Assembly (NCBI GenBank): GCA_022447275.1
Contig: JAKVBK010000007.1
Coordinates: 37,094-101,093, forward strand
Source: Oceanicola sp.
GTDB taxonomy: Bacteria > Pseudomonadota > Alphaproteobacteria > Rhodobacterales > Rhodobacteraceae
Length of the DNA: 64,000 bases
Direction: 5' to 3'
Shown here: one piece after another, positions 1 through 8,913 of the stretch
Layout: each line of letters starts with the position of its first letter
Numbering within the stretch: position 1 is the stretch's first letter
Notes under the pieces: generated by a model
Told to the model about the DNA's origin: nothing
What the model saw: only the letters and a program-made list of their open reading frames with translations
Databases searched by the model: none
Position numbers and translations under genes: made by a program

Positions 1-525
1 GGCGATTGGGTTGCTGGCGTGATCGAGGGGCAGGGCATTGCGACCTATGCGGGCGGGGCCACCTACGAGGGGGGCTTCCTCAATGCCCGCAACCATGGGC
101 TGGGCACGATCCGCTATCCCGATGGCTATGTTTATGAAGGGGAATGGCGCGACGGGTTGCGCCATGGCGAAGGGCGGGCCTCCTACCCCGATGGCTCTGT
201 CTACGAGGGCGGGTTCTCCGACGGGCAGCGCGATGGTGAGGGCCGGATCACCATGTCGGATGGCTTCACCTATGAGGGCGGCTGGGCGCGCGGACAGATG
301 GAGGGTGTGGGCACCGCAGCCTATACCAACGGTGATGTCTATGAAGGCAGTTTCGCCAACGGCAAACGCCAAGGCGAAGGCACCATGACTTACGCGGACG
401 GGCTGGTGGTGCAAGGCACGTGGGATAACAACCAATTGCAGGACGCCGTAACATCTGCCGTGGATACTTTGCCTGACCCGTCGCCCCAGCCTGACACCGA
501 CGCGGAAGGCACCGTCTCGCAGTGA
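1..525 (+). CDS. MORN-repeat protein, 5' truncated by window edge
   Basis: The reading frame is open from base 1, so the start lies outside the window. The visible part is almost entirely MORN repeats of about 23 residues with the YEGxF/W...G.G core. Five or six are clear (YEGGF, YEGEW, YEGGF, YEGGW, YEGSF, then a decayed VQGTW). A degenerate acidic tail with prolines ends the protein. MORN repeats form elongated beta-hairpin sheets and are usually structural or lipid/protein-binding. No catalytic domain is visible in this fragment. An N-terminal signal or enzymatic domain could lie upstream. The GTG at 19 could be read as a start, but the codons before it (GDWVAG) already fit the repeat, so I treat the gene as partial. 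It is convergent with the photolyase gene. Confidence 0.85.
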   Translation, partial: GDWVAGVIEGQGIATYAGGATYEGGFLNARNHGLGTIRYPDGYVYEGEWRDGLRHGEGRASYPDGSVYEGGFSDGQRDGEGRITMSDGFTYEGGWARGQMEGVGTAAYTNGDVYEGSFANGKRQGEGTMTYADGLVVQGTWDNNQLQDAVTSAVDTLPDPSPQPDTDAEGTVSQ

Positions 526-694
526 TGCGATCGCTGCCCGGCGGCGGTGCCGATAAATGGACCACAGCAGATCTTGTGTCGGGCGTATGAGCCCGCGTCA
601 GGACGGCGTTGCGCCTCGGCCTGAGTGCCCCTTCTGATCCGAAACCAAACAAGGACGTCTCAAGGCGTCTTGGCCTTTCGTGCGCTCGCCTGAC

Positions 695-2230
695 CTACAC
701 CGCTTCACCGCCCTCCATGCGGGCAAGAAAAGTTTCGGCGTCCTGCAAAACCTGGGTTTGACGGCCCTCCTGCATCCTGTCCCACGTGCGGTACATCTGG
801 GCCATGCGCGGATTTTTCTCAAACGCCTCCCTGTGGCGGATCAAGAACTGCCAGTAGAGCACGTTGAACGGACAGGCGGTTTCGCCGGTCTTGGCTTTGA
901 CGTCGTAGCTGCACCCCTTGCAGTAGTCCGACATCTTGGCGATGTAATTGCCCGACGACACATAGGGTTTTGATCCCACCATGCCGCCATCGGCAAACTG
1001 GCTCATCCCGATCACATTGGGGGCCTCAACCCATTCGTAGGCATCTGCATAAACGGCCAGATACCAGGCGGCCACCTGCTGGGGCGCGATGCCTGCCAGC
1101 AGGGCAAAGTTGCCGGTGACCATGAGGCGCTGGATGTGGTGAGCATAGGCTTCATCGCGGGTTTGATCGATGGCATGGGCCATGCAGCGCATCTTTGTCT
1201 GGCCTGTCCAGTAGAAGGCGGGCAGATCGCGGCTGTGGCCCAGCCCGTTGCGGCTGGCATAGTCTGGCCCGCCCAGAAAATAGATCCCGCGCATGAACTC
1301 GCGCCACCCAATGATTTGCCGGATGAAGCCCTCGACAGCATTGAGCGGGGCATGGCCGGCGCGGTAGGCCGCCTCGGCGCGCTGGCAGACATCGAGCGGA
1401 TCCAGCAGCCCGGCATTCAGGTATTGGCCGATGACCGCATGATAGAGAAACCGATGCTCTGAGGTCATGGCATCCTGATAATCGCCAAACAGGGGCAGGG
1501 CATTGGTCAGGAAATCCTCAAGCGCTGCCTCCGCCTGCGCGGCATCTGTCGCGTACCAGAACGGGCGCAACGTGCCGAAATGCTCCTCAAAGCGGGCCTC
1601 GACGAGGGCGAGCACATCTTCGACCAGCGCATCAGGCGTGAACTGCATTGGGCCGGCGCGCCCGATCTCGCCCGGGGCTGGTTTGCGATTGTCGTGATCG
1701 TAGTTCCACTTGCCGCCCTCGGGCTTGTCTCCGGCCATCAAAAGCCCGGTCTCGCGGCGCATTTCGCGGTAGAAATACTCCATCCGAAGTTGTTTGCGGC
1801 CCTCGGCCCAGTCCTCAAAGCGCGCATGGCTGGCCAGAAAGCGGGTGTCGGGCTGGATTTGCACGGGCAGCGGCATCTCTTGCAGGGCAGAGATCAGCCG
1901 CCACTCCCCGGGCTCCGTTGCGATGATCTGCTTGGCGCCATGCTGTGCAGCCCGGCGCAGCAATTCGCCCGGGATCGACTGGGCGTTTTCGCTGTCATCC
2001 AATTCGGTGTAGTCAACCTGCCAGCCGTCGCTGCGCAGGCGTTCTGCGAATTTGCGCATGGCCGCAAAGAGAAATGCGATCTTCTTGGGATGATGCGGCA
2101 CATAGGTTGCCTCTGCGCTCACTTCGGCCATCACGACGACATCGCGCGCCGGATCGCCAGCCTGCAACGCCGACAGGCCGGGGCTCAGCTGGTCTCCCAG
2201 CACGAGGATCAGGCGGGTCTCGTTCACCAT
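695..2230 (-). CDS. Cryptochrome/photolyase, FeS-BCP (PhrB) type, probable (6-4) photolyase
   Basis: The 511-residue protein has an N-terminal Rossmann-like photolyase domain (RLILVLGDQLSPG near residue 6) and a C-terminal helical FAD domain. Four cysteines sit at about residues 349, 437, 440 and 453 (MRC, YCKGC, ACPF). This matches the spacing of the [4Fe-4S] ligands of Agrobacterium PhrB to within one residue. PhrB-family enzymes repair (6-4) pyrimidine photoproducts using blue light, and bind FAD, a lumazine antenna and the cluster. The length is normal for the family. The start overlaps the 3' end of the upstream SDR gene by 7 bases, which suggests co-transcription. The family assignment is secure; substrate preference is inferred from the family. 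Confidence 0.92.
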   Translation of the reverse strand: MVNETRLILVLGDQLSPGLSALQAGDPARDVVVMAEVSAEATYVPHHPKKIAFLFAAMRKFAERLRSDGWQVDYTELDDSENAQSIPGELLRRAAQHGAKQIIATEPGEWRLISALQEMPLPVQIQPDTRFLASHARFEDWAEGRKQLRMEYFYREMRRETGLLMAGDKPEGGKWNYDHDNRKPAPGEIGRAGPMQFTPDALVEDVLALVEARFEEHFGTLRPFWYATDAAQAEAALEDFLTNALPLFGDYQDAMTSEHRFLYHAVIGQYLNAGLLDPLDVCQRAEAAYRAGHAPLNAVEGFIRQIIGWREFMRGIYFLGGPDYASRNGLGHSRDLPAFYWTGQTKMRCMAHAIDQTRDEAYAHHIQRLMVTGNFALLAGIAPQQVAAWYLAVYADAYEWVEAPNVIGMSQFADGGMVGSKPYVSSGNYIAKMSDYCKGCSYDVKAKTGETACPFNVLYWQFLIRHREAFEKNPRMAQMYRTWDRMQEGRQTQVLQDAETFLARMEGGEAV

Positions 2231-2889
2231 GGAATCTCCTGGCCAGCATAGTCATGGAAGGAGCCCGTGGCCTCTGGCCCCAATTGCTCCAGCACGGCGA
2301 GCATGTTCTTGGCGGATGTCTGTGCGGGCACGGTGGGGTGGCTGGATTGGTAGCGCTCGGTGAAGCGGGTTTCGACCGTGCCGGGATGCAACAGGGCCAG
2401 CACAGCCTTGGGATGGCTGCGCCGCAGTTCGATCGCTGCACCGTGCATCACCTGGTTCAGCGCGGCCTTTGCGGCCCGGTAGGCGTACCACCCGCCCAAA
2501 CGGTTGTCTCCGATCGAGCCGACCCGGGCCGACAGGGCAGCAAATACCGATCTGTCCCGCCGGGGCAACAACCGCACAGCGTGTTTCAGAACAAGCGCCG
2601 GACCGATGCAATTGACGGCAAACTGGTCTGCGAAGCCCTGTCCGCTCAGCGCGCGCAGGGTTTTTTCAGGACGGTGCCCGGCGATGTCCAGCGCGCCGGT
2701 GGCAACGAACACAAGATCAAAGGGCGGCTGGAGCGGGGCGAGGCAGTCCGCGATGCTGTCTTCCTGCGTGACATCGAGCCCGTGCGTGCTGCGCGACAGC
2801 CCGGTGACATCTGCGCCCCGCGCTTGCAATTCGCTGCAGATGGCGCTGCCGATACCGCCGCTGGCCCCGATGACGAGTGCCCGTTCCAT
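2224..2889 (-). CDS. SDR-family oxidoreductase (C-factor-like)
   Basis: A 221-residue short-chain dehydrogenase/reductase. The N-terminal dinucleotide-binding motif is GASGGIG (residues 8-14). The catalytic YxxxK is at about Tyr137/Lys141 (YRAAK) with a serine near 120-125, and there is a typical VNCIGP segment near residue 92. The short length and sequence resemble the cell-to-cell signalling C-factor (CsgA)/SniffeR-like SDR group often found next to photolyase genes. The substrate cannot be inferred. It is the upstream gene of a two-gene unit with the photolyase, overlapping it by 7 bases. Redox activity with NAD(P)H follows from the family and has not been shown for this protein. Confidence 0.88.
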   Translation of the reverse strand: MERALVIGASGGIGSAICSELQARGADVTGLSRSTHGLDVTQEDSIADCLAPLQPPFDLVFVATGALDIAGHRPEKTLRALSGQGFADQFAVNCIGPALVLKHAVRLLPRRDRSVFAALSARVGSIGDNRLGGWYAYRAAKAALNQVMHGAAIELRRSHPKAVLALLHPGTVETRFTERYQSSHPTVPAQTSAKNMLAVLEQLGPEATGSFHDYAGQEIPW

Positions 2890-2978
2890 GTCGTCTCCAT
2901 GTCCGCGATTTTGTCTTGTTTGACCGTTGGGCAGATAGGGCCAGATCTTTTCCTGACGAGATCGCAGGAGGGGGAAAG

Positions 2979-3749
2979 ATGAAGCTTTTGGGATATCTGG
3001 CGCTGGCGGGGGCCTTCACCGCTGCCCTTCCGGCCGCCGCGATGCAGCTGTGGCATCGTGAAACCTGGGAAGGCTACCGGGCGGCCTCGCTGACCTTTGA
3101 TCCATGGGTGTGCGGCCTCTGGGTGGCCGATGAATCCCCAAACTTGATCCTGTTGTCCCCCTCGGGCCGCGAAATCCTGACCTTGGATACGCCGCTGAGC
3201 AATGTGCGGGCAGTGGCCGCTGATGCCGAGGGGCTGTTGATCACGGATGGTTGGGGCACTTTCTTTCGTCTGACGCGTCAGGGCGAGGGCTTTGGTGACT
3301 GGGATCGCACGCAGGCGCAGCGCGACGTCGAAGGCCTGCACCTACATCCGGAGGGCGGGTTGCTTGTTGTCGGTGATGACGCGGCGCTGGTGCAGCGGCT
3401 CGGTGCCGATGGGGCCGAGACCTTTCGGATCGAAGGCTGGACGCAATCGCCAAAGATGTGGGAGCCGCAGGGGATCGGACTAGACCCTCAAACCGGCAAT
3501 ATCCTCGTGGTCGATGACAATGAGGGGCTCAACGCACTCTTCGAATACGATCGCTCTGGTGGCTTGCTCACGGTCTCACCGCTTTCCGAATGGGGGCGTG
3601 ACGCAGAGGCCGTTGCCATCCATGCCCAGACCGGAACGCTGTATATCGGCTTTGACAGCGGGCAGCGCATTGCGGTTTTTGACTATTTGCCGTCGCAACC
3701 CGCGGGGGCCGTGGCTGTTGAACAGGGCCCGGACTGCGCGTTGAGCTGA
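2979..3749 (+). CDS. Exported beta-propeller protein (phytase-like/SdiA-regulated type)
   Basis: The ATG at 2979 follows a good ribosome-binding site (GGAGGGGGAAAG) and starts a typical signal peptide (MKLLGYLALAGAFTAALPAA, residues 1-20) with cleavage near AAA-MQ. The mature part of about 235 residues carries repeating blade motifs of the type DVEGLHLHPEGG, EPQGIGLDPQTGNILVVDD and DAEAVAIHAQTGTLYIGFD. These resemble SdiA-regulated/esterase-like phytase propellers. It is therefore probably a periplasmic six-bladed propeller that may bind Ca2+ or phosphate esters, but no enzymatic residue set is certain. It is convergent with cobF, with only 7 bases between the stop codons. Confidence 0.8.
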   Translation: MKLLGYLALAGAFTAALPAAAMQLWHRETWEGYRAASLTFDPWVCGLWVADESPNLILLSPSGREILTLDTPLSNVRAVAADAEGLLITDGWGTFFRLTRQGEGFGDWDRTQAQRDVEGLHLHPEGGLLVVGDDAALVQRLGADGAETFRIEGWTQSPKMWEPQGIGLDPQTGNILVVDDNEGLNALFEYDRSGGLLTVSPLSEWGRDAEAVAIHAQTGTLYIGFDSGQRIAVFDYLPSQPAGAVAVEQGPDCALS

Positions 3750-3756
3750 GCCAAAG

Positions 3757-4521
3757 CTAGCTGCGGCGCAGCAGGTAGGTGTCCATCAGCCAGCCATGGC
3801 GCGCACGTGCCTCGGCGCGGGTTGCCTTGATCTGATCTGCCACCTCTGGCAGAGGCCCAGAAACCAAAACCTGCTCTGGCATGCCGAGGAAGGCCCCCCA
3901 CCAGATATGGAGGCCCGGCTCGCTCAGGTCTGCGAAGCTGCAAGCGCCATCAAGCATGACCACCACTGTGTCTGCGTCCTCGGGCCAGCCATGGGCACGC
4001 AACCGCCGCCCTGTGGTGACCGTCACCGGGCCATCCACCGTGTTCAACGGAATGGCATGGGCAGCGGTCAGGGCTTGGATCGAGGTGATCCCCGGGATCA
4101 CCCGGATCTGCGGCGCGGGGGTCAGCCGTCTGGCGATCCGCAAGGTGCTGTCATAGAGCGCAGGATCCCCCCAGACCAGCAGCGCCACGGGGCCGTCCCG
4201 ATCTGTAGCCTCGCCAACCCCATCATGTTCCTGCAGCTTCAGGGCCGCCTGCCATTGCAGGGCAATCTCATCATGCCATGCCTCGACACGTTGCTGGTAC
4301 GGCAAATCGGGATCGCGCTGCGGGTAGGTGAAGGGCACCACCCGGGCGCGCGTGCCAGCAGCCTCAAGGATGGCCTGTCGCAGGCCGGCGAGATCATCCT
4401 TGTCTGCCCCCTTGTGCGGCAAAAGGATGGTGGCGGCGTCGCGCAGGGCGGCCATGCCCTCTAGGGTGATATGCGCTGGGCTTCCCGTGCCCATGCCAAT
4501 CAACCAGAGATCGCGGATCAT
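3757..4521 (-). CDS. cobF: Precorrin-6A synthase (deacetylating), CobF
   Basis: A 254-residue SAM-dependent tetrapyrrole methyltransferase. The N-terminal GMGTGSPAHITLEG glycine-rich loop is near residue 9 and VIPGITSIQALTAAH is mid-protein. The long insertion after the first strand (LLPHKGADKDDL...) is characteristic of CobF. CobF methylates C-1 and removes acetate from the ring-contracted precorrin-5 in the aerobic B12 pathway. It is the last gene of the minus-strand cob run, 5 bases after cobA, and its stop is 7 bases from that of a convergent gene. Its presence supports the oxygen-dependent route, since anaerobic pathways use CbiD instead. Confidence 0.94.
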   Translation of the reverse strand: MIRDLWLIGMGTGSPAHITLEGMAALRDAATILLPHKGADKDDLAGLRQAILEAAGTRARVVPFTYPQRDPDLPYQQRVEAWHDEIALQWQAALKLQEHDGVGEATDRDGPVALLVWGDPALYDSTLRIARRLTPAPQIRVIPGITSIQALTAAHAIPLNTVDGPVTVTTGRRLRAHGWPEDADTVVVMLDGACSFADLSEPGLHIWWGAFLGMPEQVLVSGPLPEVADQIKATRAEARARHGWLMDTYLLRRS

Positions 4522-4526
4522 CTGCC

Positions 4527-5246
4527 CTACCCCTCTGCCAGCGGCCCGTAGAGGATCAAGGCCGGGGCATTTCCAACCTCCTGGGAAAGCTGGGCGGCAA
4601 GCGCGTGAACCGTCGTGCGGGTGATTTCCTGATCCGGGTGGCTGACATTCTCGGCCAGCACGGCCGGGGTGTCTGCGGGCAGGCCCCGGGCCAGCAGATC
4701 CTCGAGCAGGGCTGGGAAGGTGCGCTTGCCCATGAACACCACCGTGGAGGCAGTCGGGTCAGCGAGCGCATCGAGGTTCATGTCTTCGGGCAGGGCGCCG
4801 CTTGCGTCGTGGCCGGTGACGAACTGGACGCGCCGCGCTGTCATGCGGCGGGTCAGCGGGATGCCCGCAGCAGCGGCCGCGGCGCAGGCAGAGGGCACGC
4901 CGGGAATGATCTCATAGGGGATGCCGGCTGCGCGCAGGGCGACAAGCTCCTCTTCGAGGCGGCCAAACAGCCCGCCATCGCCAGATTTCAGGCGTACGAC
5001 TCGTTGATCGAGCTGGGCATATTCAACCAGCAACCGGCTGACATGATGCTGCTTCGGCGACGCCCGTCCGGCGCGCTTGCCAACGCCGACAAGATCGGCC
5101 CCTGGGCGTGCGTGATCCAGGATCGGGCCCGAGGAGAGATCGTCAAAAAGCACCGCATCTGCCTTTGACAGGCGATCCACGGCCTTGAGGGTCAGCAGGT
5201 CCGGATCACCGGGGCCTGAACCGACAAAACTGACAAACCCAGGCAT
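4527..5246 (-). CDS. cobA: Uroporphyrinogen-III C-methyltransferase, CobA
   Basis: A 239-residue SUMT. The loop GSGPGDPDLLTLKA is at about residues 9-22, RLKSGDGGLFGR is the conserved second motif, and IPGVPSACAAAAAAGIPLT is the SAM-binding segment. It methylates uroporphyrinogen III at C-2 and C-7 to give precorrin-2, the branch point to cobalamin and siroheme. The protein is a stand-alone methyltransferase with no CysG-type dehydrogenase/ferrochelatase or HemD extension, so this copy probably serves B12. Its ATG shares one base with the cobB stop (TGATG). Confidence 0.95.
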   Translation of the reverse strand: MPGFVSFVGSGPGDPDLLTLKAVDRLSKADAVLFDDLSSGPILDHARPGADLVGVGKRAGRASPKQHHVSRLLVEYAQLDQRVVRLKSGDGGLFGRLEEELVALRAAGIPYEIIPGVPSACAAAAAAGIPLTRRMTARRVQFVTGHDASGALPEDMNLDALADPTASTVVFMGKRTFPALLEDLLARGLPADTPAVLAENVSHPDQEITRTTVHALAAQLSQEVGNAPALILYGPLAEG

Positions 5247-6550
5247 CAGCCGGTCTCCGCGGTGATCATGTGAAAGAAGGTGCCGCTGACCGGGCCACGC
5301 ACCGATCCTGTCTCGGCGACGGGATTGCCATCCGCATCAAACACATCTGCAAGGGGGGCGTCGGGTTGCTCCAGAATGGTGGAATAGTGGAATTCATGGC
5401 CCCTGAGCGCCGTGCCAGCCCCATGGCCTGCCAGCGGTGCCTGCAGCACTGCGCGCCGGTAGCCGAGGTGAAACTTGCGTTTTTCATAGCTGGTGACGAG
5501 GCCCAGAAGGCCTGCCATCTGGTGGCGTGTGCCGTCCTTGTCGATCAAGCCCTCTCCCAGCGCCATGTAGCCCCCGCATTCCCCATGCACGGGCCGGGTT
5601 TCTGCATGGCGCCGCAGACCAGCGCGGAACGTCTCGGCCCCAGCCAGTTGTGCGGCGTGAAGCTCCGGATAGCCACCGGGCAGCCAGACGTAATCCGCTG
5701 TGGGGTCGGGCGCTTCGTTCGCCAGCGGAGAGAATGGCAGAATTTCCGCGCCACCTGCCCGCCAGCCGGCCAGCAGGTGCGGATAGGTGAACGAAAAGGC
5801 CGCGTCGCGGGCCAGGGCGATGCGTTGGGCGGGGGGCGCCGGTAAAGCACCGTCTTGGCCCGCGGGACCACCCAGAGCCGCAGCCTTGATCGCCGCGAGA
5901 TCCACGTTTTCGCGCAGGAAATCTGCGTAGCCCGCAATGGCGGCATCAAGATCAGGATGCTCGACGGCCTGAATCAAGCCGAGATGCCGTTCCGGCAGCT
6001 TAAGATCACCGCGTCGCGGCAGGCTGCCCAACACCGTCAGGCCCGCGCGTTCCATGCCCAGCCGGGTGAGGCGTTCATGGCGCGGCGAGGCCACGCGGTT
6101 CAGGATGATACCGGCGAAGGGCAACTCAGGGGCGTAGGCCTGAAAGCCCAGTGCCGTTGCAGCGGCCGATTGGGCCTGCCCGCCAACATCCACCACAAGC
6201 ACCACGGGCCAGCCCATGCGCGCGGCGGTTTCTGCGCTGCTGCCAAAGCCCGTTTGGCCGCGTGTCGCCACGCCGTCATAGAGGCCCATCGATCCTTCTG
6301 CCACGCAGATATCTGCCCCCTCGGAATGGGCCGCAATCGCGTTCAGCAGATCAGGGGGCATGGCCCAACTGTCCATGTTGAAAGACGCCCGCCCGCAGGC
6401 GGCGTGATGGAAGGCCGGGTCAATATAGTCGGGGCCGGATTTGAAGGGCTGCACGGTCAGCCCGTCTTCCTTCAGGGCGCGCAAGAGGCCCAGCATCACC
6501 GTTGTCTTGCCCGTGCCGGAGGCCGGTGCGGATATCATCAAGCCCTTCAT
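5246..6550 (-). CDS. cobB: Cobyrinate/hydrogenobyrinate a,c-diamide synthase, CobB
   Basis: About 434 residues. The N-terminal DTBS-like ATPase has the P-loop APASGTGKTT (about residues 8-17). The C-terminal class-I-like glutaminase (GATase 3) has LPGGYPELHA and the nucleophile Cys in HGECGGYMALGEGL. It amidates the a and c carboxylates of hydrogenobyrinic acid using glutamine and ATP. I chose the ATG at 6550 (MKGLMIS): it follows GGAG by 9 bases and lies 1 base after the cobM stop. Other in-frame ATGs at 6559 and 6565 are possible. The gene sits between cobM and cobA in an overlapping run. Confidence 0.94.
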   Translation of the reverse strand: MKGLMISAPASGTGKTTVMLGLLRALKEDGLTVQPFKSGPDYIDPAFHHAACGRASFNMDSWAMPPDLLNAIAAHSEGADICVAEGSMGLYDGVATRGQTGFGSSAETAARMGWPVVLVVDVGGQAQSAAATALGFQAYAPELPFAGIILNRVASPRHERLTRLGMERAGLTVLGSLPRRGDLKLPERHLGLIQAVEHPDLDAAIAGYADFLRENVDLAAIKAAALGGPAGQDGALPAPPAQRIALARDAAFSFTYPHLLAGWRAGGAEILPFSPLANEAPDPTADYVWLPGGYPELHAAQLAGAETFRAGLRRHAETRPVHGECGGYMALGEGLIDKDGTRHQMAGLLGLVTSYEKRKFHLGYRRAVLQAPLAGHGAGTALRGHEFHYSTILEQPDAPLADVFDADGNPVAETGSVRGPVSGTFFHMITAETG

Positions 6551-6551
6551 G

Positions 6552-7346
6552 TCAGTCATCTCCATGCTGCCAGGAGGCCCAAGGGCTGTCGGCGGTTTGT
6601 GGCCTGTAGCGGCGATCGTAGGTGCGGGCGTACAGGCAGCTGTCCTCAAAGCCCTCGCCGGCCAGCGCCGGACCCACGAGGATCAGCGCCGTGCGCGTGA
6701 TATCGGCGCCGACCGCCCCTTCGATCGTCTCGAGCGTCGCGCGGATGATCTGCTGGTCGGGCCATGAGGCGCGGTACACCACCGCCACCGGGCACTGCCC
6801 CCCATAGGCAGGGGTCAGATCCGCCACCACTGCAGCGAGGTTCGAGATCGACAGGTGGATCGCCAGCGTGGCGCCGGTGGCCGCGAAATTCACAAGGGTT
6901 TCGCCTTCTGGCATGGTGCTTGCACGGCCCGGTGTCCGGGTCAGGATCACTGATTGGGCAAGGCCTGGAAGGGTGAGCTCGGTTTCCAAAGCAGCGGCCG
7001 CAGCCGCGAAGGACGGCACGCCGGGCGTGACCGAGACGGGAATGCCAAGGCCGCGGAGGCGCCGCAGTTGTTCCCCCATGGCAGACCAGACGGACAGATC
7101 GCCGGAATGCAGGCGGGCCACGTCGAAGCCTGCGTCATGGGCTGTCTGGATTTCTGCGATAATGGCGTCCAGATCCATCGGTGCGGTGTTCACGATGCGC
7201 GCATCTGGCGGACAATGGGACAGGATCGCCTCTGGCACCAGCGAACCCGCATAGAGGCACAGCTGGCACGATGCGATCAGGTCTCGGCCGCGCAGGGTCA
7301 GCAGGTCTGGTGCGCCTGGCCCGGCGCCGATGAAATGAACCGTCAT
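6552..7346 (-). CDS. cobM: Precorrin-4 C(11)-methyltransferase, CobM
   Basis: About 264 residues, with the tetrapyrrole methylase fold: [16 protein letters not shown] at the N-terminus, [10 protein letters not shown], and [22 protein letters not shown]. The [14 protein letters not shown] stretch is typical of CobM/CbiF. It methylates precorrin-4 at C-11 to give precorrin-5. The start at 7346 (MTVHFIG) overlaps the cobE stop as ATGA, which decides it against an upstream in-frame start at 7373. The arrangement indicates translational coupling to cobE. Confidence 0.94.
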   Translation of the reverse strand: MTVHFIGAGPGAPDLLTLRGRDLIASCQLCLYAGSLVPEAILSHCPPDARIVNTAPMDLDAIIAEIQTAHDAGFDVARLHSGDLSVWSAMGEQLRRLRGLGIPVSVTPGVPSFAAAAAALETELTLPGLAQSVILTRTPGRASTMPEGETLVNFAATGATLAIHLSISNLAAVVADLTPAYGGQCPVAVVYRASWPDQQIIRATLETIEGAVGADITRTALILVGPALAGEGFEDSCLYARTYDRRYRPQTADSPWASWQHGDD

Positions 7347-7735
7347 GTCTTTGGGCCCGTGGCTATGGCACATGTGGCCGTTCTGTCGCTTGAAATGGCC
7401 CGGGGTGCAAGCAGCCTTGCGCCTCTGCCCAGGGCGGCAAGGGCGGCTGCTTCGGCAACAGAGCCGGTTGCCCGCGCTGCCTGCGCGGCGGCGGACTGCG
7501 TCTGGGTGGTCTGTGTTTGCAGCGCCGCGTCCGGGATCGGAACCACGGGCAGAGACAGGCCCTTTGCCATGGCGCCAAAGGCTGGCTGCGCGGCTTTGTC
7601 GGCCGGGGTGGCCAGCAGATCCGCCTGCTTCACAGCTGCGGCATGGCAGGCTCTGTCATAGGCATCACGCAGGGCGTCGGCCGATGCGCCAGCGCGAAAT
7701 CCGAACCCCGCGACGATCACAGGGTGTGGCTCCAT
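7343..7735 (-). CDS. cobE: Cobalamin biosynthesis protein CobE
   Basis: A 130-residue protein matching the small CobE family, which resembles the C-terminal domain of CbiG. The N-terminus [20 protein letters not shown] and the segment [20 protein letters not shown] follow the usual pattern (glycine-rich start, then the K-A.QPA.. block). CobE is encoded in aerobic B12 operons, but its biochemical role has not been firmly established; roles in substrate handling or acetaldehyde release have been suggested by analogy to CbiG. It overlaps cobL by 19 bases and cobM by 4 bases. Identity is convincing from family pattern and context. Confidence 0.87.
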   Translation of the reverse strand: MEPHPVIVAGFGFRAGASADALRDAYDRACHAAAVKQADLLATPADKAAQPAFGAMAKGLSLPVVPIPDAALQTQTTQTQSAAAQAARATGSVAEAAALAALGRGARLLAPRAISSDRTATCAIATGPKT

Positions 7736-8913
7736 TGCACGATCGGGAAGGCGGCCTGCCAGCCGTGCTTTGGCCCGATGGCGCGCACGGATGACAGCGC
7801 GGCGCGCAGCAGGGTGCCACCGTGTTCGGCCTGTGCGGCAACCAACACGGCCTCGGTTTCCAACGTGACGGCATTGGCCACGATGCGGGTTCCGTTCGGC
7901 AGGGCCAACAGCCGCGCAAGCAGCGCAGCATCAAGACCACCGCCCACAAACACGACATCGGGCGCGGCAAGGCCTTCCAGCGCCTCCGGGGCCGCGCCTG
8001 TCACGATCTGCAACCTGTCACAGCCCAGCCCGTCCGCATTGGCTCGGATACGCTCTGCCCGGTCCGGGCGGGGTTCGATCGCGGTGGCCGTCAGACTGGG
8101 ATGCGAGAGCAGCCATTCGATCCCGATAGAGCCGGAGCCGGCCCCGATATCCCACAGATGCTCGCCCGGACGGGCGGCCAGCGCCGACAGTGTCAGGGCG
8201 CGCACAGGGCGCTTCGTGATCTGACCGTCATTGTCAAAAAGCGCATCGGGGCGGCCCGAGACCACGGGCACAACCGTGCCCTCCCCGGCAACGGTGAAGG
8301 CGACACAGACCGGGTGTTGGATATCGTCCGGCATCGGACTGTGGGCGGGCAGGTCGCGGCGCCGCTGGCGCGGCCCGCCCAGAGCCTCCTGAATGCTGAG
8401 CACAGACGCCCCGAAACCAGCCCCATCCAGATAGGCCGCCAAACCGGCCACTGCGCTTCCGTCACGCAGGGTGACGATCAACCGTTGGCCCGGCGCAAGA
8501 TGGGGGCGCAGGCGGCTGAAGGGGGCGGCATGCAGCGCAAGGCAGGTTGTCTGCTCGAGGGGCCACCCCATCTGTGCCGCGCTCAGGGAAAAGCACGAGG
8601 GCCCCGGCAAAGCTTGCCACGCGTCGGGGCCAAGGGTGCGGGCCAGCACGCTGCCCGCGCCAAACCAGAACGGATCGCCTGATGCCAGCACAACCACGTT
8701 TCGCCCGCGATGGGACAGCAGGATATCGATCCCCTCGCGGAAGGGGGTGGGCCAAGGGATGCAGCGTGCCTCAAGCGGAGGCAAAAGCGCCAGGTGGCGG
8801 GGCGGTCCGATCACGATTTCTGCGGTTTTCAGCGCCTGCATGCTTGCGGGCGGCAGCCCGTCCGGACCATCTTCACCAAGGCCTATGATTGTGACCCACG
8901 GAGCATTACCCAT
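7717..8913 (-). CDS. cobL: Precorrin-6B methylase/decarboxylase CobL (CbiE-CbiT fusion)
   Basis: About 398 residues in two domains. The N-terminal CbiE-type tetrapyrrole methylase (TIIGLGEDGPDGL near residue 8, VLASGDPFWFGAG) methylates C-5 or C-15. The C-terminal CbiT-type Rossmann methyltransferase (LWDIGAGSGSIGIEW, VFVGGGLD) does the other methylation and decarboxylates the C-12 acetate. The ATG at complement 8913-8911 is back-to-back with the cobK ATG at 8912 in a single CATG, so the two coding regions share bases. No untranslated space exists for a promoter between them. CobL must be expressed either by read-through from cobJ across cobK or from a promoter inside cobK. Confidence 0.95.
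   Translation of the reverse strand: MGNAPWVTIIGLGEDGPDGLPPASMQALKTAEIVIGPPRHLALLPPLEARCIPWPTPFREGIDILLSHRGRNVVVLASGDPFWFGAGSVLARTLGPDAWQALPGPSCFSLSAAQMGWPLEQTTCLALHAAPFSRLRPHLAPGQRLIVTLRDGSAVAGLAAYLDGAGFGASVLSIQEALGGPRQRRRDLPAHSPMPDDIQHPVCVAFTVAGEGTVVPVVSGRPDALFDNDGQITKRPVRALTLSALAARPGEHLWDIGAGSGSIGIEWLLSHPSLTATAIEPRPDRAERIRANADGLGCDRLQIVTGAAPEALEGLAAPDVVFVGGGLDAALLARLLALPNGTRIVANAVTLETEAVLVAAQAEHGGTLLRAALSSVRAIGPKHGWQAAFPIVQWSHTL

Noticed and set aside
1..420. Regular DNA periodicity of about 69 bases that could look like a repeat array
   Set aside because: It is explained by 23-codon MORN repeats in a continuous coding frame, with no unique spacers.
1945..2982. A 345-codon plus-strand frame across the photolyase and SDR genes
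   Set aside because: It lies antisense to two well-supported genes. Its predicted sequence has low-complexity Arg/Pro/Ala composition with no motif.
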